A stretch of 64,000 bases of DNA from the NCBI RefSeq assembly GCF_008386395.1, contig NZ_CP043762.1, positions 479,321-543,320 of the forward strand. Reading direction: 5' to 3'. This stretch comes from Paenibacillus sp. 37. GTDB taxonomy: Bacteria > Bacillota > Bacilli > Paenibacillales > Paenibacillaceae. Shown here one piece after another: positions 44,383-54,147 of this stretch. The notes under the pieces were generated by a model. It had not been told where the DNA came from and did no database searches. It saw only the letters and a list, made by a program, of their open reading frames with translations. Position 1 is the stretch's first letter. Every line of letters starts with the position of its first letter. The position numbers were made by a program, and so were the translations under genes.

Positions 44383-45295
44383 TTATGTTCGTCGCAATTT
44401 CAGTTGACTTGTACCGAAGACTCCAGCATCAAACGTGACGACTTCCATCTCCTGATCACTTGTAAACTCCGATTGGTGCAGTCCAAGCTTTAGAATCGGT
44501 TCAACTGCACTTTTCGCTCCAACTTTAACGCAGACGCCAGGGAGCTTACGGCAACTTTCAACACGATAATCACCGGCAATAGTCGATACACCGATCAGTG
44601 CGGTCATACTCAAGTAACTCCCTTGTTTGTCCATATGATCCGGAATGAATGAGTCGGCAAAGCATGATTTTTTGTACCGCTACTGAACATCCAGTCTAAT
44701 ATTGTTAATGCATTAGAGAGTGAAAGGCTACCTGACTGCCCGACGGAAATGGGCATAACCTCACTTAGCCCTAGTTCTTGTCTCAATTTAACACTGCCAT
44801 TAACACCGGTTTCCAAGTCCGTCTGATGACAGTGACAGAGCAAGTCAATTCCTTCGGTCCAATGCCCATTCGTTTCGATTAAATTCGTTATCCGCACCCA
44901 TGGCATTTCTACTCCCACAGCAGCCTCTGCGTGATGAATTGTCAAATACATAGCTCGTTTACCTCCTTGACATACCGATGAATAGCACAACCGTAATAGC
45001 CACCGAAGCCAACGGAAATCGTCATATAAATGTCGCCATGCTTTAATAAGCCTGTAGCAAGTCACTCCTTCCTTGCATCCTTTATTCTCGAGCACGCTGT
45101 TCGTGAGCTATAACAACTGCTTGTCCGTCTTCCACATCTCCATCATTTGGCCCACGGTATCATCCATTCCATCGAAATGCCCAGGGCAACATTCAGGTTC
45201 TTCTCCGGCGGTTCCTTTGATAAACAATCACGTCCGAAGCCGATCTGTTCAACTTTCATCCTTGTACCGCTGGAAGAACCATCTGCGGTTGAATT
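44383..45295 (-). pseudogene. Relics of thiolase-fold (ketoacyl synthase III-like) genes
   Basis: Rejoined minus-strand frames give an end piece GDIYMTISVGFGGYYGCAIH (about 44965-45035), typical of the C-terminal strand of ketoacyl synthase III-like proteins. A second gene begins MYLTIHHAEAAVGVEMPWVR (44951) and includes LRQELGLSEVMPISVGQSGS, LSLSNALTILDWMFSSGT and, after a frameshift near 44620, GSYLSMTALIGVSTIAGDYR. This suggests two adjacent synthase genes of a lost biosynthetic pathway. Several frameshifts. Family assignment is by general motif appearance only. Confidence 0.45.
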
Positions 45296-45361
45296 AGAAC
45301 CAGAAATAAATTGCATTGTGTTAATTTTTTATGAACTTAATAGTTTTTTTTTTATATATGA

Positions 45362-46042
45362 ATACTAGAAAAAGAACAAATCAACCCCACAAAATGGCTC
45401 GCGAAAGGACGAAGTACATTGACCTTACTTTCCAGAGAAGAAAGAGCATCGCAACAGACTCAGGAGCAATCCGCACTAAACCGTTATCTAAAAAGAATGT
45501 CGATTCGGGAACAACATTTAATGGACTTGCAAACAAAAACCCCCTTCGAGGTAGATACTCCAGAACGGGTAGCATTTCGTGAAAATTTGATTCAAAGGGA
45601 GTATCCCATTTCTAAAAAACAGATATTTTTAGTAAACGATATCATGCCTTTTAAATACTTGGCAAAAGGAACGGCGGCTGGTAAATCCGTATGTCGCATT
45701 GTTATAAGAGGAGATGGCGGAGGTATCTTGGGACATGGTTCCGGATTTTTGGTCACACCAAACCTGCTCTTAACCAACAACCATGTTCTGGAAAATTTTG
45801 AAACAGCAAGCATAAGCTCGGCCCAATTTGATTATGAATAGGGTATTGAATTCCAGGAATTCCAATTAGCACCTGATGTTTTCTTCATGACCGATGCACA
45901 ACTCGACTTCACTTTGGTTGCCGTTCAAGAGCAATCAACAACAGGCAAACATATCAGGGACTACGGATACTTGCCATTGGTAAAACAAACAGGGAAAATT
46001 CTCATTGGAGAATATGTCTCAGTCTTTACGCATATCACATAG
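45362..46042 (+). pseudogene. Trypsin-like (V8-type) serine protease, broken
   Basis: The frame is open from about 45362 (ILEKEQINPTKWLAKG), where an ATA stands in the start position; the first TTG is 45419. It contains GHGSGFLVTPNLLLTNNHVL with the catalytic His, is interrupted by TAG at 45839-45841, then continues in frame with LDFTLVAVQEQ carrying the catalytic Asp, and ends at 46042 before the catalytic Ser. Such protease domains are frequent in bacterial conflict systems. Clearly inactive. Confidence 0.7.
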
Positions 46043-46087
46043 TGCTGTTATTGAGCTAATGTCAATTTATATGATCTCTTGACTTAA

Positions 46088-46115
46088 AAAAAATAGCCCG
46101 CTATGCGAGCGAGCT
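46088..46115 (-). terminator. Terminator of the PTS operon
   Basis: On the minus strand AGCTCGCT-CGCAT-AGCGGGCT (one G-T pair) is followed by ATTTTTTTT. It lies about 45 bp after the PTS gene stop. Confidence 0.85.
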
Positions 46116-46158
46116 TGATAATCATCTTCATTGAGTTAAAGAACATAAGGAGTTGCCT

Positions 46159-48069
46159 CTACACTTTTATTGTAATTACTGGACTACCCGCAGAAATATT
46201 TTGTGCCCCCATCCGACTTACTGACACATAATTGTCAGAGTTCGTTATGATCAGCGGAGTAATCAATTCAAAACCTCTTTCTTTAATTTTCGCCAAATCT
46301 ACTTCCATCAGGACATCACCGACATTCACCAAATCACCTTCTTGGACTTTGAGAGAGAAGCCCTCGCCTTTCAGTTTGACCGTATCAAGGCCAACATGGA
46401 TCAGAACCTCCACACCATCGTTGGCAATGACTGCAATCGCATGTCTTGATTTGGTTATCGTGGTAACTACACCTTCAACAGGAGATACAATCGTTCCGTT
46501 TGAAGGGATAATTGCAATTCCTTTGCCCATCGCTTCACTAGAGAACGCCTCATCTGCAACACTTGCAAGGTCAACAACCTCTCCAGTCACAGGGCTATAC
46601 ACCGTCATCTCTGCTTTCGTAACAGATGAACTTGAACCTTCATCCGTTTCCTCAATAGCGGAAACGGATACGGAATCCGTTGTGCCTTGCGTTGCTAACT
46701 CGCCGGATTTGGTGCGGGTTTGGTATCCCCACAGATAGGTCAAAATGAAACCAACCACCAGACCCACCGCCATTTGCAACACATAACCATAGAAGCCGGG
46801 ATCAATGCCTTGAGGATTGACTGCACCAGGAATACCGAATACGCCGGATGGAGCAAATGCATAAACTTTGGACAAAAAGGCTCCACCGATCACTCCACCA
46901 ATACTACCACCGATAATCGCCATTATGAGCGGTTTTTTTTGAGGAAGCAGTACACCGTAAAGTGCTGGTTCACTCACACCGAGCAATGCTGTGCCACCAG
47001 TTGAAATACCCAGTGTTTTCAGCTGTTTATCCCGTGCTCTCAGTCCAAAGGCCAAGGCTGCGCCTGCCATCGCAAACTGATTCGCTGCCAGTAACCCCAT
47101 CACAGAATCGTAACCAACAGTTGCCATGTTGTTAATAAAGATTGGGATAAAGGCCCAGTGCAAACCAAACATGACGATCAGAATCCATGGTCCACCCAAT
47201 ACAAGTCCAGCAAGAATCGGATTAAAATTGTAGATAGCCGTTGTAATATCAGCAAGACCGTTACTGAGGTATGTGATTACAGGACCGATGATGAACAGTG
47301 TCAGTGGCACCGTAACCAAGAGTACGATAAATGGAGCCAGAAAATATCTAAAACCTTGCGCGATACGCTTCTCAATAACACGATTTAACAGGGATGCAAA
47401 CCATACCGCAACAATTGCGGGGAATACGGATGATGTGTAATTCATGATATTCATCGGCAGACTGAGGAAGGTCAACTGCTGCTCAGAGCCTACAAAACTC
47501 ACTAGCGCGGGGTAGACCATGGAACTTCCAATAATCATTCCCACATATCGATTCAAGCCAAAGTATTTGGCGGCGGAGCTACCCAGGAAAATCGGGAAGA
47601 AATAAAACAGTGCATCACCGATAGCATTCAGTACGATATACGTTCCATCCGTTGCCGTCAGAGCACCGAATGCAGATAGACAAGCCAGCAATCCTTTAAT
47701 AATACCACTTGCTGCAAGCGCTCCCATAACAGGCATAAACACACCGGAAATCATGGATGTGAAGCGGTCAAAGAGACTTTTCTTCTCACCTTGTACCTCA
47801 TTGGAGGATTCAGTATGGCTCATGTCTCCCAGGAGGGAAGACAGCTCATTAAATACGGGAACAACCTGATTCCCGATGACCACCTGATATTGTCCTCCTT
47901 GCTGAATAACGGTCAGCACGCCATCCATTGCTTTGATCTCTTCGGCATTGGGGATTTTGCTGTTTTTGAGTTCGAATCTCAACCGGGTTACACAGTGGGT
48001 AACCTTATTGATATTTTCTTTGCCTCCGACACTGCGTAACACATCCGTTGCCAGTTGACGATGATCCAT
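46159..48069 (-). CDS. PTS beta-glucoside-family EIIBCA permease
   Basis: 636 aa with the domain order B-C-A. EIIB: phosphocysteine in VTHCVTRLRFELK (C about 27). EIIC: about ten hydrophobic helices from residue 105 to 460, with GVSEPALYGVLLP typical of the Glc/beta-glucoside superfamily. EIIA: phosphohistidine in VLIHVGLDTVKLKGEGF (about 565). It would import and phosphorylate a beta-glucoside or similar disaccharide. Its start has AAGGAG, and it follows the GH106-like hydrolase gene on the same strand, with a hairpin between. No BglG/LicT antiterminator gene or phospho-glucosidase is adjacent; the only one in the window is licH at 223-1563. Confidence 0.92.
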   Translation of the reverse strand: MDHRQLATDVLRSVGGKENINKVTHCVTRLRFELKNSKIPNAEEIKAMDGVLTVIQQGGQYQVVIGNQVVPVFNELSSLLGDMSHTESSNEVQGEKKSLFDRFTSMISGVFMPVMGALAASGIIKGLLACLSAFGALTATDGTYIVLNAIGDALFYFFPIFLGSSAAKYFGLNRYVGMIIGSSMVYPALVSFVGSEQQLTFLSLPMNIMNYTSSVFPAIVAVWFASLLNRVIEKRIAQGFRYFLAPFIVLLVTVPLTLFIIGPVITYLSNGLADITTAIYNFNPILAGLVLGGPWILIVMFGLHWAFIPIFINNMATVGYDSVMGLLAANQFAMAGAALAFGLRARDKQLKTLGISTGGTALLGVSEPALYGVLLPQKKPLIMAIIGGSIGGVIGGAFLSKVYAFAPSGVFGIPGAVNPQGIDPGFYGYVLQMAVGLVVGFILTYLWGYQTRTKSGELATQGTTDSVSVSAIEETDEGSSSSVTKAEMTVYSPVTGEVVDLASVADEAFSSEAMGKGIAIIPSNGTIVSPVEGVVTTITKSRHAIAVIANDGVEVLIHVGLDTVKLKGEGFSLKVQEGDLVNVGDVLMEVDLAKIKERGFELITPLIITNSDNYVSVSRMGAQNISAGSPVITIKV

Positions 48070-48093
48070 GCCTGCTCACTCCTTCATGGGTGA

Positions 48094-48144
48094 GATATGG
48101 AATGAACAAATAAGCTCGTGTGCATTCAATGTGCATTCCATATC
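48094..48144 (-). terminator. Hairpin between hydrolase and PTS genes
   Basis: GATATGGAATG (48094-48104) pairs perfectly with CATTCCATATC (48134-48144); the loop includes the direct repeat GTGCATTC twice. No T run, so it may be an mRNA processing or attenuation element rather than a full terminator. Confidence 0.5.
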
Positions 48145-48149
48145 TATTC

Positions 48150-50843
48150 TCAGTACTGTAAATAGACATTACCTACAATACCTGTCGGTTCCTGAATCAG
48201 GAACTGGGACAGGAAATCTTGCTGTTCTTTTACAAGCGTATTCGTCACTTCAATCACAAGTCTGTTGCCCTTTGGTTGTAAACATCCGCTTGCTTCGTAC
48301 GCATAAGGCGGACAGATTCGCGTTCCGATATCATGCCCATTCAGCCACACTTGAGCTACTTCGTACGGTTCATGAATGACCAGCCGCGCTGCTGCCGGTA
48401 CTTCGTGCATATCGAACTCTATCCCATATCGCACGGTCCCCGAGAACTCGGGTAACATCGTCGGTACGGCAAGTGAAGTAAGTTCAGCACATGTCCCATA
48501 TGCAGAGAATTCCGGGTATTGCTTAGCCGTTGCCAAGGAGAGCTTCCACTCTCCTGTAATCTCGTGTAGGTTGGTGTATGAACAATGTGCAGTTGAGACT
48601 TCCGCGATCTCTTCACTCAGTGCAGTCCCCTGCACAATCAACACAGATTCATATTTTTCGAGCCTCAAGGAGAATGATTGCTTGTTTCCATACATGCTGG
48701 TGTGAAGTGGTGAGAGTGTATTCGCAAAAGCATTATAGATGTACATCTCATCCACGCCCTTCAAAGCCGGAACGGTAATCGTGGTCTCAATCGCTTTTGC
48801 CGGATCTTCATTGAAGAACATATATACCTCACCGTCGTTATGACGGTAGTGGTAATAACGCAAGTAGGGCTGGTATTCCGAAACGGTGATCTCATACACA
48901 TGGTCACTCCGCAGGCGCGTCGCCAGTTCATCTAGTGCAACAATACTCACAGATTTATGCTCCTTCAGATCTGACAACTCGCTCGTGCAATCCTCTCCTT
49001 CACTGCTTCGAGCAGGAAGTCCATCCACGAAATAGACCTGTAAACCGGCTTCGGCATAGGCAACCAGTTGAGCAATTAATTGACTCGGTAGCGCTTCGGC
49101 ATAAGGGATAATCAGGGCAGAGAACTGTTCACGGTTCATCTGGAGTTTTCCGTCTTTCACCTGCGCCGAGATCACCAGTTCCGATGGAACGATGTCAAAA
49201 TCTATCTGGTTCTGCGTAAGCTCTCTCGCGGGCTTCTGGAACAACATATACTCTCCAGCCCACTCCGCTTCTGCATGATACAGAATGGCTGCCGGTGCAA
49301 CATGCACACCATCCGATAACAGATGACTTACTCTGTTCATGTAGTAAGTTAGTATTGGCAGATACCGATACTGCGGATCATATCCGTTCGCGTATAGATG
49401 AGGTGGACAATCTGGATCAGGATACTTTTTCGGCGAAAATGCATGTGGCACAAAATGGTTCACACCCCGTACCAGCATGTGGTCCGTTAGCCATTTCATC
49501 AGTTTCAGCCCTTCTCCGAACCCATATGCACCGTACACTTCACACATGGTACGACCGTGCTTCTTAGGGTCCAGGTGTCCGAGTGAGGTTCCCATCTTCG
49601 CCATTCCATAATGGAAGAACTCACCGTCCCATCCAGTGGATGTGAATGATTTGTAATAGCCATCATCCATGCCTGGCAGAATCTGATGAAGCACCACGTC
49701 AATGCCGGACATATCCTGCCCCCACAGACTGCGATAGAAATGCCCTGTACCATAACCGAGTCTTGCATGAGCGTTATTGTCTTCAATGACATGCCCAATG
49801 TACTCTACACCATGGGCGCGACACCACTCTCCCAATCTGTCCGTGAAATGTTCTGCGTATAATCGAGTGATCAGATCCATGTAGCGATAGCGCATCTCTT
49901 GTCCTTTCACACCTGCATTCGCCCACAACAAGGGGAGTGAACGAATAACATCATCGTCGGATCCTTCCTGCTTTAACATGTCCTGCAAATCTTCACACCA
50001 CGGAAGAATCATATCTAGGCGTCCGATGGAAGCCAGTGTTCCTTTTACATTGCCAAACCTTGGCTCATCCGAGAAAAATCCAGCCAGTGTCGATCCAAAA
50101 TCATCTTTGTATCGATCATAATGTGCCTCGTACACCGTATCAATCAGCACCTGTGTGGCTTCGGGCACAATTGGATTCAGATATCCTTCGGTTGCTTTTT
50201 CCCCTCCATCATAGGTAAGAACCAGCGTAAAGATTCTCCAACGCCCCTCAGGCAGATCCCAGTGCACCGTTCCTTCATGTAATTGTGAGGTCAGATCAAC
50301 TAGGGAATCGGGATCAATCTCATCAGGTCCCGTTTTGCGAGCGGCAACTACACCAACAATCCGATCTTTAGCCGAGAAGACTTGCTTTTGTTCTCCCTCA
50401 TGATCCGACTTTACTTGCTCCACTCCAACACTAATACCTCTCTGGCCGGGTCGTTGCAGCGCCCATTTCACCAGAATCCCCGCCTGAAGCTGGGGTCCGA
50501 CGAAATCTTGTTGATGTATTTTCAGAAACTGCTTCTGGTACTGGGGATAATCCGTCTTGATTCTGCCAGCGGCATATCCTGTAGGAAAATGAGAATCATC
50601 CAGAATCCACACTTTCATCTTCCGGTTACGCGCCTCATCCATGATGATATCCAGATCTGTCCACCATTGGGGACCTACAAAATCCGGATGCGGGCGGGAT
50701 TCCACACAAACCGCCTTGATGCCACTCTCCTCAATAATCTGCATATGTTTACGCAGTACAAGTTCTTCTTCACCATGCTGCCAGAAGAAAGGCAAAATAT
50801 AATTGTTCTCCCGGTTTTCCAACACCTCGGTCATCTTTCTCAT
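48150..50843 (-). CDS. GH106-like glycosyl hydrolase
   Basis: 897 aa from ATG 50843, preceded by GGAAGGG; an upstream TTG extension is unlikely. The N-terminus (NYILPFFWQHGEEELVLRKH, IKAVCVESRPHPDFVGPQWW, MKVWILDDSHFPTGYAAGRI) is typical of large uncharacterised hydrolases related to alpha-L-rhamnosidase family GH106. A catalytic barrel-like region contains LAGFFSDEPRFGNV and EYIGHVIEDNNAHARLGYGT. The C-terminal part is beta-rich with a GH2-like sugar-binding domain (AARLVIHEPYEVAQVWLNGH). No signal peptide, so intracellular. It is upstream of the PTS gene on the same strand and divergent from an AraC regulator. Substrate is unproven. Confidence 0.8.
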   Translation of the reverse strand: MRKMTEVLENRENNYILPFFWQHGEEELVLRKHMQIIEESGIKAVCVESRPHPDFVGPQWWTDLDIIMDEARNRKMKVWILDDSHFPTGYAAGRIKTDYPQYQKQFLKIHQQDFVGPQLQAGILVKWALQRPGQRGISVGVEQVKSDHEGEQKQVFSAKDRIVGVVAARKTGPDEIDPDSLVDLTSQLHEGTVHWDLPEGRWRIFTLVLTYDGGEKATEGYLNPIVPEATQVLIDTVYEAHYDRYKDDFGSTLAGFFSDEPRFGNVKGTLASIGRLDMILPWCEDLQDMLKQEGSDDDVIRSLPLLWANAGVKGQEMRYRYMDLITRLYAEHFTDRLGEWCRAHGVEYIGHVIEDNNAHARLGYGTGHFYRSLWGQDMSGIDVVLHQILPGMDDGYYKSFTSTGWDGEFFHYGMAKMGTSLGHLDPKKHGRTMCEVYGAYGFGEGLKLMKWLTDHMLVRGVNHFVPHAFSPKKYPDPDCPPHLYANGYDPQYRYLPILTYYMNRVSHLLSDGVHVAPAAILYHAEAEWAGEYMLFQKPARELTQNQIDFDIVPSELVISAQVKDGKLQMNREQFSALIIPYAEALPSQLIAQLVAYAEAGLQVYFVDGLPARSSEGEDCTSELSDLKEHKSVSIVALDELATRLRSDHVYEITVSEYQPYLRYYHYRHNDGEVYMFFNEDPAKAIETTITVPALKGVDEMYIYNAFANTLSPLHTSMYGNKQSFSLRLEKYESVLIVQGTALSEEIAEVSTAHCSYTNLHEITGEWKLSLATAKQYPEFSAYGTCAELTSLAVPTMLPEFSGTVRYGIEFDMHEVPAAARLVIHEPYEVAQVWLNGHDIGTRICPPYAYEASGCLQPKGNRLVIEVTNTLVKEQQDFLSQFLIQEPTGIVGNVYLQY

Positions 50844-51041
50844 CAAAAACCCTTCCCTTCTGCTAGACAAACAACTTCGTTGTTTATGCTCTCTCCTATC
50901 TATCAAGTGTCAAAATTACATATTATAGAAAGGAAATCCCATATGAGCCAAAACATAAATCAATACATTAAAATCCATTAATCAATCGTAAACAGACCAA
51001 TATAAATATAAACAAAGATGTTTAATCACTTCACACTTTTA

Positions 51042-51055
51042 ATATAGCGCTTTCA
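51042..51055. promoter_or_regulatory. cre-like box between hydrolase and AraC genes
   Basis: On the minus strand TGAAAGCGCTATAT matches the core of the CcpA cre consensus (TGWAANCGNT) but not the final CA. It lies about 200 bp upstream of the GH106-like gene and 95 bp upstream of the AraC start. Confidence 0.35.
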
Positions 51056-51149
51056 AATGAAGACCGAAATATCAAAACAATACATATTGACTGTCATAAA
51101 TTCAGATGTTAAGGTTACTATAAACTTCAGCCGACTGGAGGCAGTGAGC

Positions 51150-52151
51150 ATGAATCACGACCAATTGGATGCAAAGCTTCGTAAGCTTACGGATAGGGAT
51201 CTGCATTATCAGGCTCATCCTTCTGCACACTCTGCTACCTACGATTCATTGAAGAGAGTAGATCATGAAGGACAGAAAGTTTATGTTTTTGCGGACATGA
51301 TTGGAGAGAAAGATAACATCACCATTTCCAAGCACACACGGTTTGCCGAGGTTCCGCTACATATTCACACTTTTATTGAGCTCAGCTTCGTATATTCCGG
51401 TCAGTGCACCCAGATCATCAATGGAAAAAAGGTCACGCTAAAGGGCGGACAGATCTGTATTGTAGATACAGGCATTCCCCACGCCATTCTGTCCACATCG
51501 GAAGAAGATGTGATTATTAATATTCTGATTCGTAAGCGTTACTTTTCCTCTTCTTTCCTGAGCAAACTGGCCAACAATGGCATTCTGTCTCACTTTCTGG
51601 CGAATGCCATCTCAGATCGTAAGAATCATAACCGGTACATTATTTTTCATTCCGAGAATAACACCAACATTCCTATCCTGATGAGACAACTGCTCTGTGA
51701 ATTTTATGACCCGTCACTCGGCTCATCCGAGATGATGGATTCCTATATGCTGCTGATCTTCTACGAACTGCTGCGTGTGTTCCAGTACGACACGAATCGT
51801 CCTCGCACACTGACGCAGAACAAGGTGACGATCATTGAAATTTTGAAATATATTGAGAATCGTTATATGGACTGCACCCTCACATCCACCGCGGAGCATT
51901 TCAACTTCAATGCCAACTATTTGTCCACCTTGATCAAAAAAACAACCGGTCAGACCTTCAAGGATCTGGTTCAGAGTGAAAAATTCAACTACTGCGCGTT
52001 CTTGCTCGCCAATACCAATCGCCCGATTTATGATATTGCCAGCAGTACGGGGCATAGCAACTTGAGCTTCTTTTACAAAAAATTTCAGGATCACTTCGGC
52101 ATTACGCCTCAGCAATATCGGGAACAACATGCTGCCAGAATAATGGAATGA
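51150..52151 (+). CDS. AraC-family transcriptional regulator
   Basis: 333 aa from ATG 51150, with CTGGAGG at good spacing; an ATG 93 bp upstream has no ribosome site. N-terminal cupin-like sensor (EVPLHIHTFIELSFVYSGQC, GQICIVDTGIPHAIL) and C-terminal double HTH (LTSTAEHFNFNANYLSTLIK; IYDIASSTGHSNLSFFYKKF). Divergent from the GH106-like/PTS operon, which it probably activates in response to the sugar. Confidence 0.92.
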   Translation: MNHDQLDAKLRKLTDRDLHYQAHPSAHSATYDSLKRVDHEGQKVYVFADMIGEKDNITISKHTRFAEVPLHIHTFIELSFVYSGQCTQIINGKKVTLKGGQICIVDTGIPHAILSTSEEDVIINILIRKRYFSSSFLSKLANNGILSHFLANAISDRKNHNRYIIFHSENNTNIPILMRQLLCEFYDPSLGSSEMMDSYMLLIFYELLRVFQYDTNRPRTLTQNKVTIIEILKYIENRYMDCTLTSTAEHFNFNANYLSTLIKKTTGQTFKDLVQSEKFNYCAFLLANTNRPIYDIASSTGHSNLSFFYKKFQDHFGITPQQYREQHAARIME

Positions 52152-52218
52152 TAGTGAATAAAGAACCCTTTGCATCTGTTATGGCTTCCCTCTCGGGCTC
52201 AGTGAAATGTTTATAGTT

Positions 52219-52588
52219 CAACCAATATTGTCAGCAAAAAAACTTCCCGAATTTTCAGGATAAAGTTTATGTGCGAGACGGAGAAGAACTTGCAAAATGG
52301 TGGATTGCACAAACAAACAGACCTGATGCTATTCTTTGTGCTAATGATGAGGTTGCAGCCGGATTTATTACTGAACTAAGGAGGTCTAAATTTTCGGTTC
52401 CAGGGGACGTTGGGATCATTGGATTTGATAATACCGAGGTGGCAAATTTAATGGATCTGACAACGATTCACTATCCTGTGGAACAGCAGGCAGAGAATGC
52501 ATTTTTAATTCTACAGAACATGCTTCATTCAACTGACAAAACGTTGATTTCTCTGGAATATACTTTGATTGAGAGGCATACGACTTAG
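52219..52588 (+). pseudogene. LacI-family regulator, C-terminal fragment (copy B)
   Basis: The frame begins after a stop at about 52217 with FNQYCQQKNFPNFQDKVYVR, then DGEELAKWWIAQTNRPDAIL and the C-terminal block up to TAG at 52586-52588. No start codon and no HTH. The last about 240 bp are near-identical to 17395-17637, while the upstream part matches the translated LacI relic at 1724-2517. Confidence 0.85.
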
Positions 52589-52730
52589 GTTATTTCAAGA
52601 ATTTCAAAAAGAATTTATCAGTACTAGGTCAACTCTGGTCGACAAGGGCATCAAAATACTGGATAGCTTGGGAAGAAGGTCTACACTCGGTATATTTCAA
52701 TAGCCAGAAACGTTCAAAAGAGACTAAACG

Positions 52731-52760
52731 ACCGTTTCCTAATACAATATGGGAAACGGC
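52731..52760 (-). terminator. Terminator downstream of the MFS gene
   Basis: ACCGTTTCC (52731-52739) pairs with GGAAACGGC (52752-52760) around a 12-nt loop; on the minus strand it is followed by GTCGTTTAGTCTCTTTT. About 35 bp after the MFS stop. Confidence 0.7.
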
Positions 52761-52793
52761 CGAAATTAAATCCTCTTATTACATAACTACCTG

Positions 52794-53987
52794 TTATCGT
52801 TCTGTTATAGAGAGTTGTTTTCGAAGTGCACTTTCTTTTCTACCATATAAGAAGTAATAAAAAACAAGTGTTGCCAAAACAAGCAGGCCAAGAAATACGT
52901 ACAAACCATCATATCCTGTATATGGAATGATCAAACCGATAACAGATGGTCCAAATCCGTTCCCTAAATCTATAAATATAAAAAAGGTGGCAGTTGCTAA
53001 ACCAACTCGGTGAGGTTCGGCTAAACCAATAGATACAGCTTGAGATATAGAAGAAATGTTACCAAAACCTAGAGCGACCAGTCCTGCTGCCAGCAACAAA
53101 GTAACTCCACTCGTAACGGATCCTAAAAGGAGTAAGCCTGCCCCGAAAAGGACAAAAGCTGGATACATGATTACGTTTGCTCCCTTTTTGTCCACGACCC
53201 GTCCAGTAAATGGTCTGGATATTAGGACAAAAACGGTATACACCATAAAGAAAAAACTTGCCGATTCTACTAAGTTCAATTCCAAAGCATAAACATTTAA
53301 GTACGATATTATACCAGAAAAACAAAAACTCATCAGAAATGCAATGATTGCTATGGGTAACACATTCAGTTCTATAAAGTCAGCAAGTTTTATTCCCGTT
53401 CCTTTTTTCGCTTCAGTGTTATTAGACAAAGGAATTTTCATGAAAATTGCAATCACAAAATTAATAAGTCCCAGCAAGAAACATAAATAATAAATCATAT
53501 TGAAACTTACATTCTGACTCATATACATACCAATAAATGGACCTAAACCAGTCGCTAATGCCGTACTAATTGCAAAATAACTAATTCCTTCACCTTTTCG
53601 AGATGCTGGAAGAGTCAAGACGACAACTGTGCCTACAACAGTTTGTGCCATCCCTACCGTGAATCCATTTATCAATCGACTTAAAATGAGAAAAGAAATA
53701 TTGTAATGAATGAGGTAAAGTAATGTTGTTAAAATAAACATAAGCAGTCCAGTTATCAATATTTTTTTTGATTTTACAAGGCGTCCTGTTAATACCCGAC
53801 CTATTAATGATCCGATAATGAAAACACCTACAATAATCCCTGCTTGGCTGGAGGTTGCATTAAACTCATTAATGGCATACAGCGTAATTGTCGAATTTAG
53901 TAAAAAGAATATTAAAGTTATAAAGAAATTTATAGCTGAAAGAGAAATGAACTCTCTCGTCCACAGTCTTGTATTTAACTGGCTCAT
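52794..53987 (-). CDS. MFS transporter, drug-efflux type
   Basis: 397 aa with about 12 hydrophobic helices. Motif A of drug:H+ antiporters is recognisable between helices 2 and 3 (GSLIGRVLTGRLVKSKK) and again in the second half (SRPFTGRVVDKKGA). RBS AAGGAG precedes ATG 53987. It is downstream of a frameshifted Lrp gene on the same strand but separated from it by a strong terminator (54061-54115). Substrate not predictable. Confidence 0.9.
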   Translation of the reverse strand: MSQLNTRLWTREFISLSAINFFITLIFFLLNSTITLYAINEFNATSSQAGIIVGVFIIGSLIGRVLTGRLVKSKKILITGLLMFILTTLLYLIHYNISFLILSRLINGFTVGMAQTVVGTVVVLTLPASRKGEGISYFAISTALATGLGPFIGMYMSQNVSFNMIYYLCFLLGLINFVIAIFMKIPLSNNTEAKKGTGIKLADFIELNVLPIAIIAFLMSFCFSGIISYLNVYALELNLVESASFFFMVYTVFVLISRPFTGRVVDKKGANVIMYPAFVLFGAGLLLLGSVTSGVTLLLAAGLVALGFGNISSISQAVSIGLAEPHRVGLATATFFIFIDLGNGFGPSVIGLIIPYTGYDGLYVFLGLLVLATLVFYYFLYGRKESALRKQLSITER

Positions 53988-54060
53988 GATGATTCTCCTT
54001 GGTTATTTAATGATCAGAAGTGACTTGAGGAAAGTATCCCGTCACCTGTGAAATGACAAT

Positions 54061-54115
54061 AATTCCAGAAAAGAAGCGAAGCGGGTCCTAATGTTGACCG
54101 CTTTTTTCTGGAATT
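54061..54115. terminator. Long bidirectional hairpin terminator
   Basis: AATTCCAGAAAA (54061-54072) and TTTTCTGGAATT (54104-54115) form the base, with an inner AAGCGGGTC/GACCGCTT helix. A and T tracts on both sides. It separates the Lrp relic from the MFS gene. Confidence 0.8.
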
Positions 54116-54147
54116 ATCACATAACTCAATATTTTATTCACCGAAGT

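Noticed and set aside
43710-46042. Complete CBASS or protease-based defence operon
   Set aside because: The nucleotidyltransferase is truncated to 81 residues, the protease lacks its serine, and no effector is visible.
46232-46738. Open frame of 168 codons on the plus strand
   Set aside because: Antisense to the EIIA and linker part of the PTS gene; serine/threonine-rich shadow reading.
50382-50981. Open frame of 199 codons on the plus strand
   Set aside because: Antisense to the GH106-like gene start; extends into the promoter but has no ribosome site or motif.
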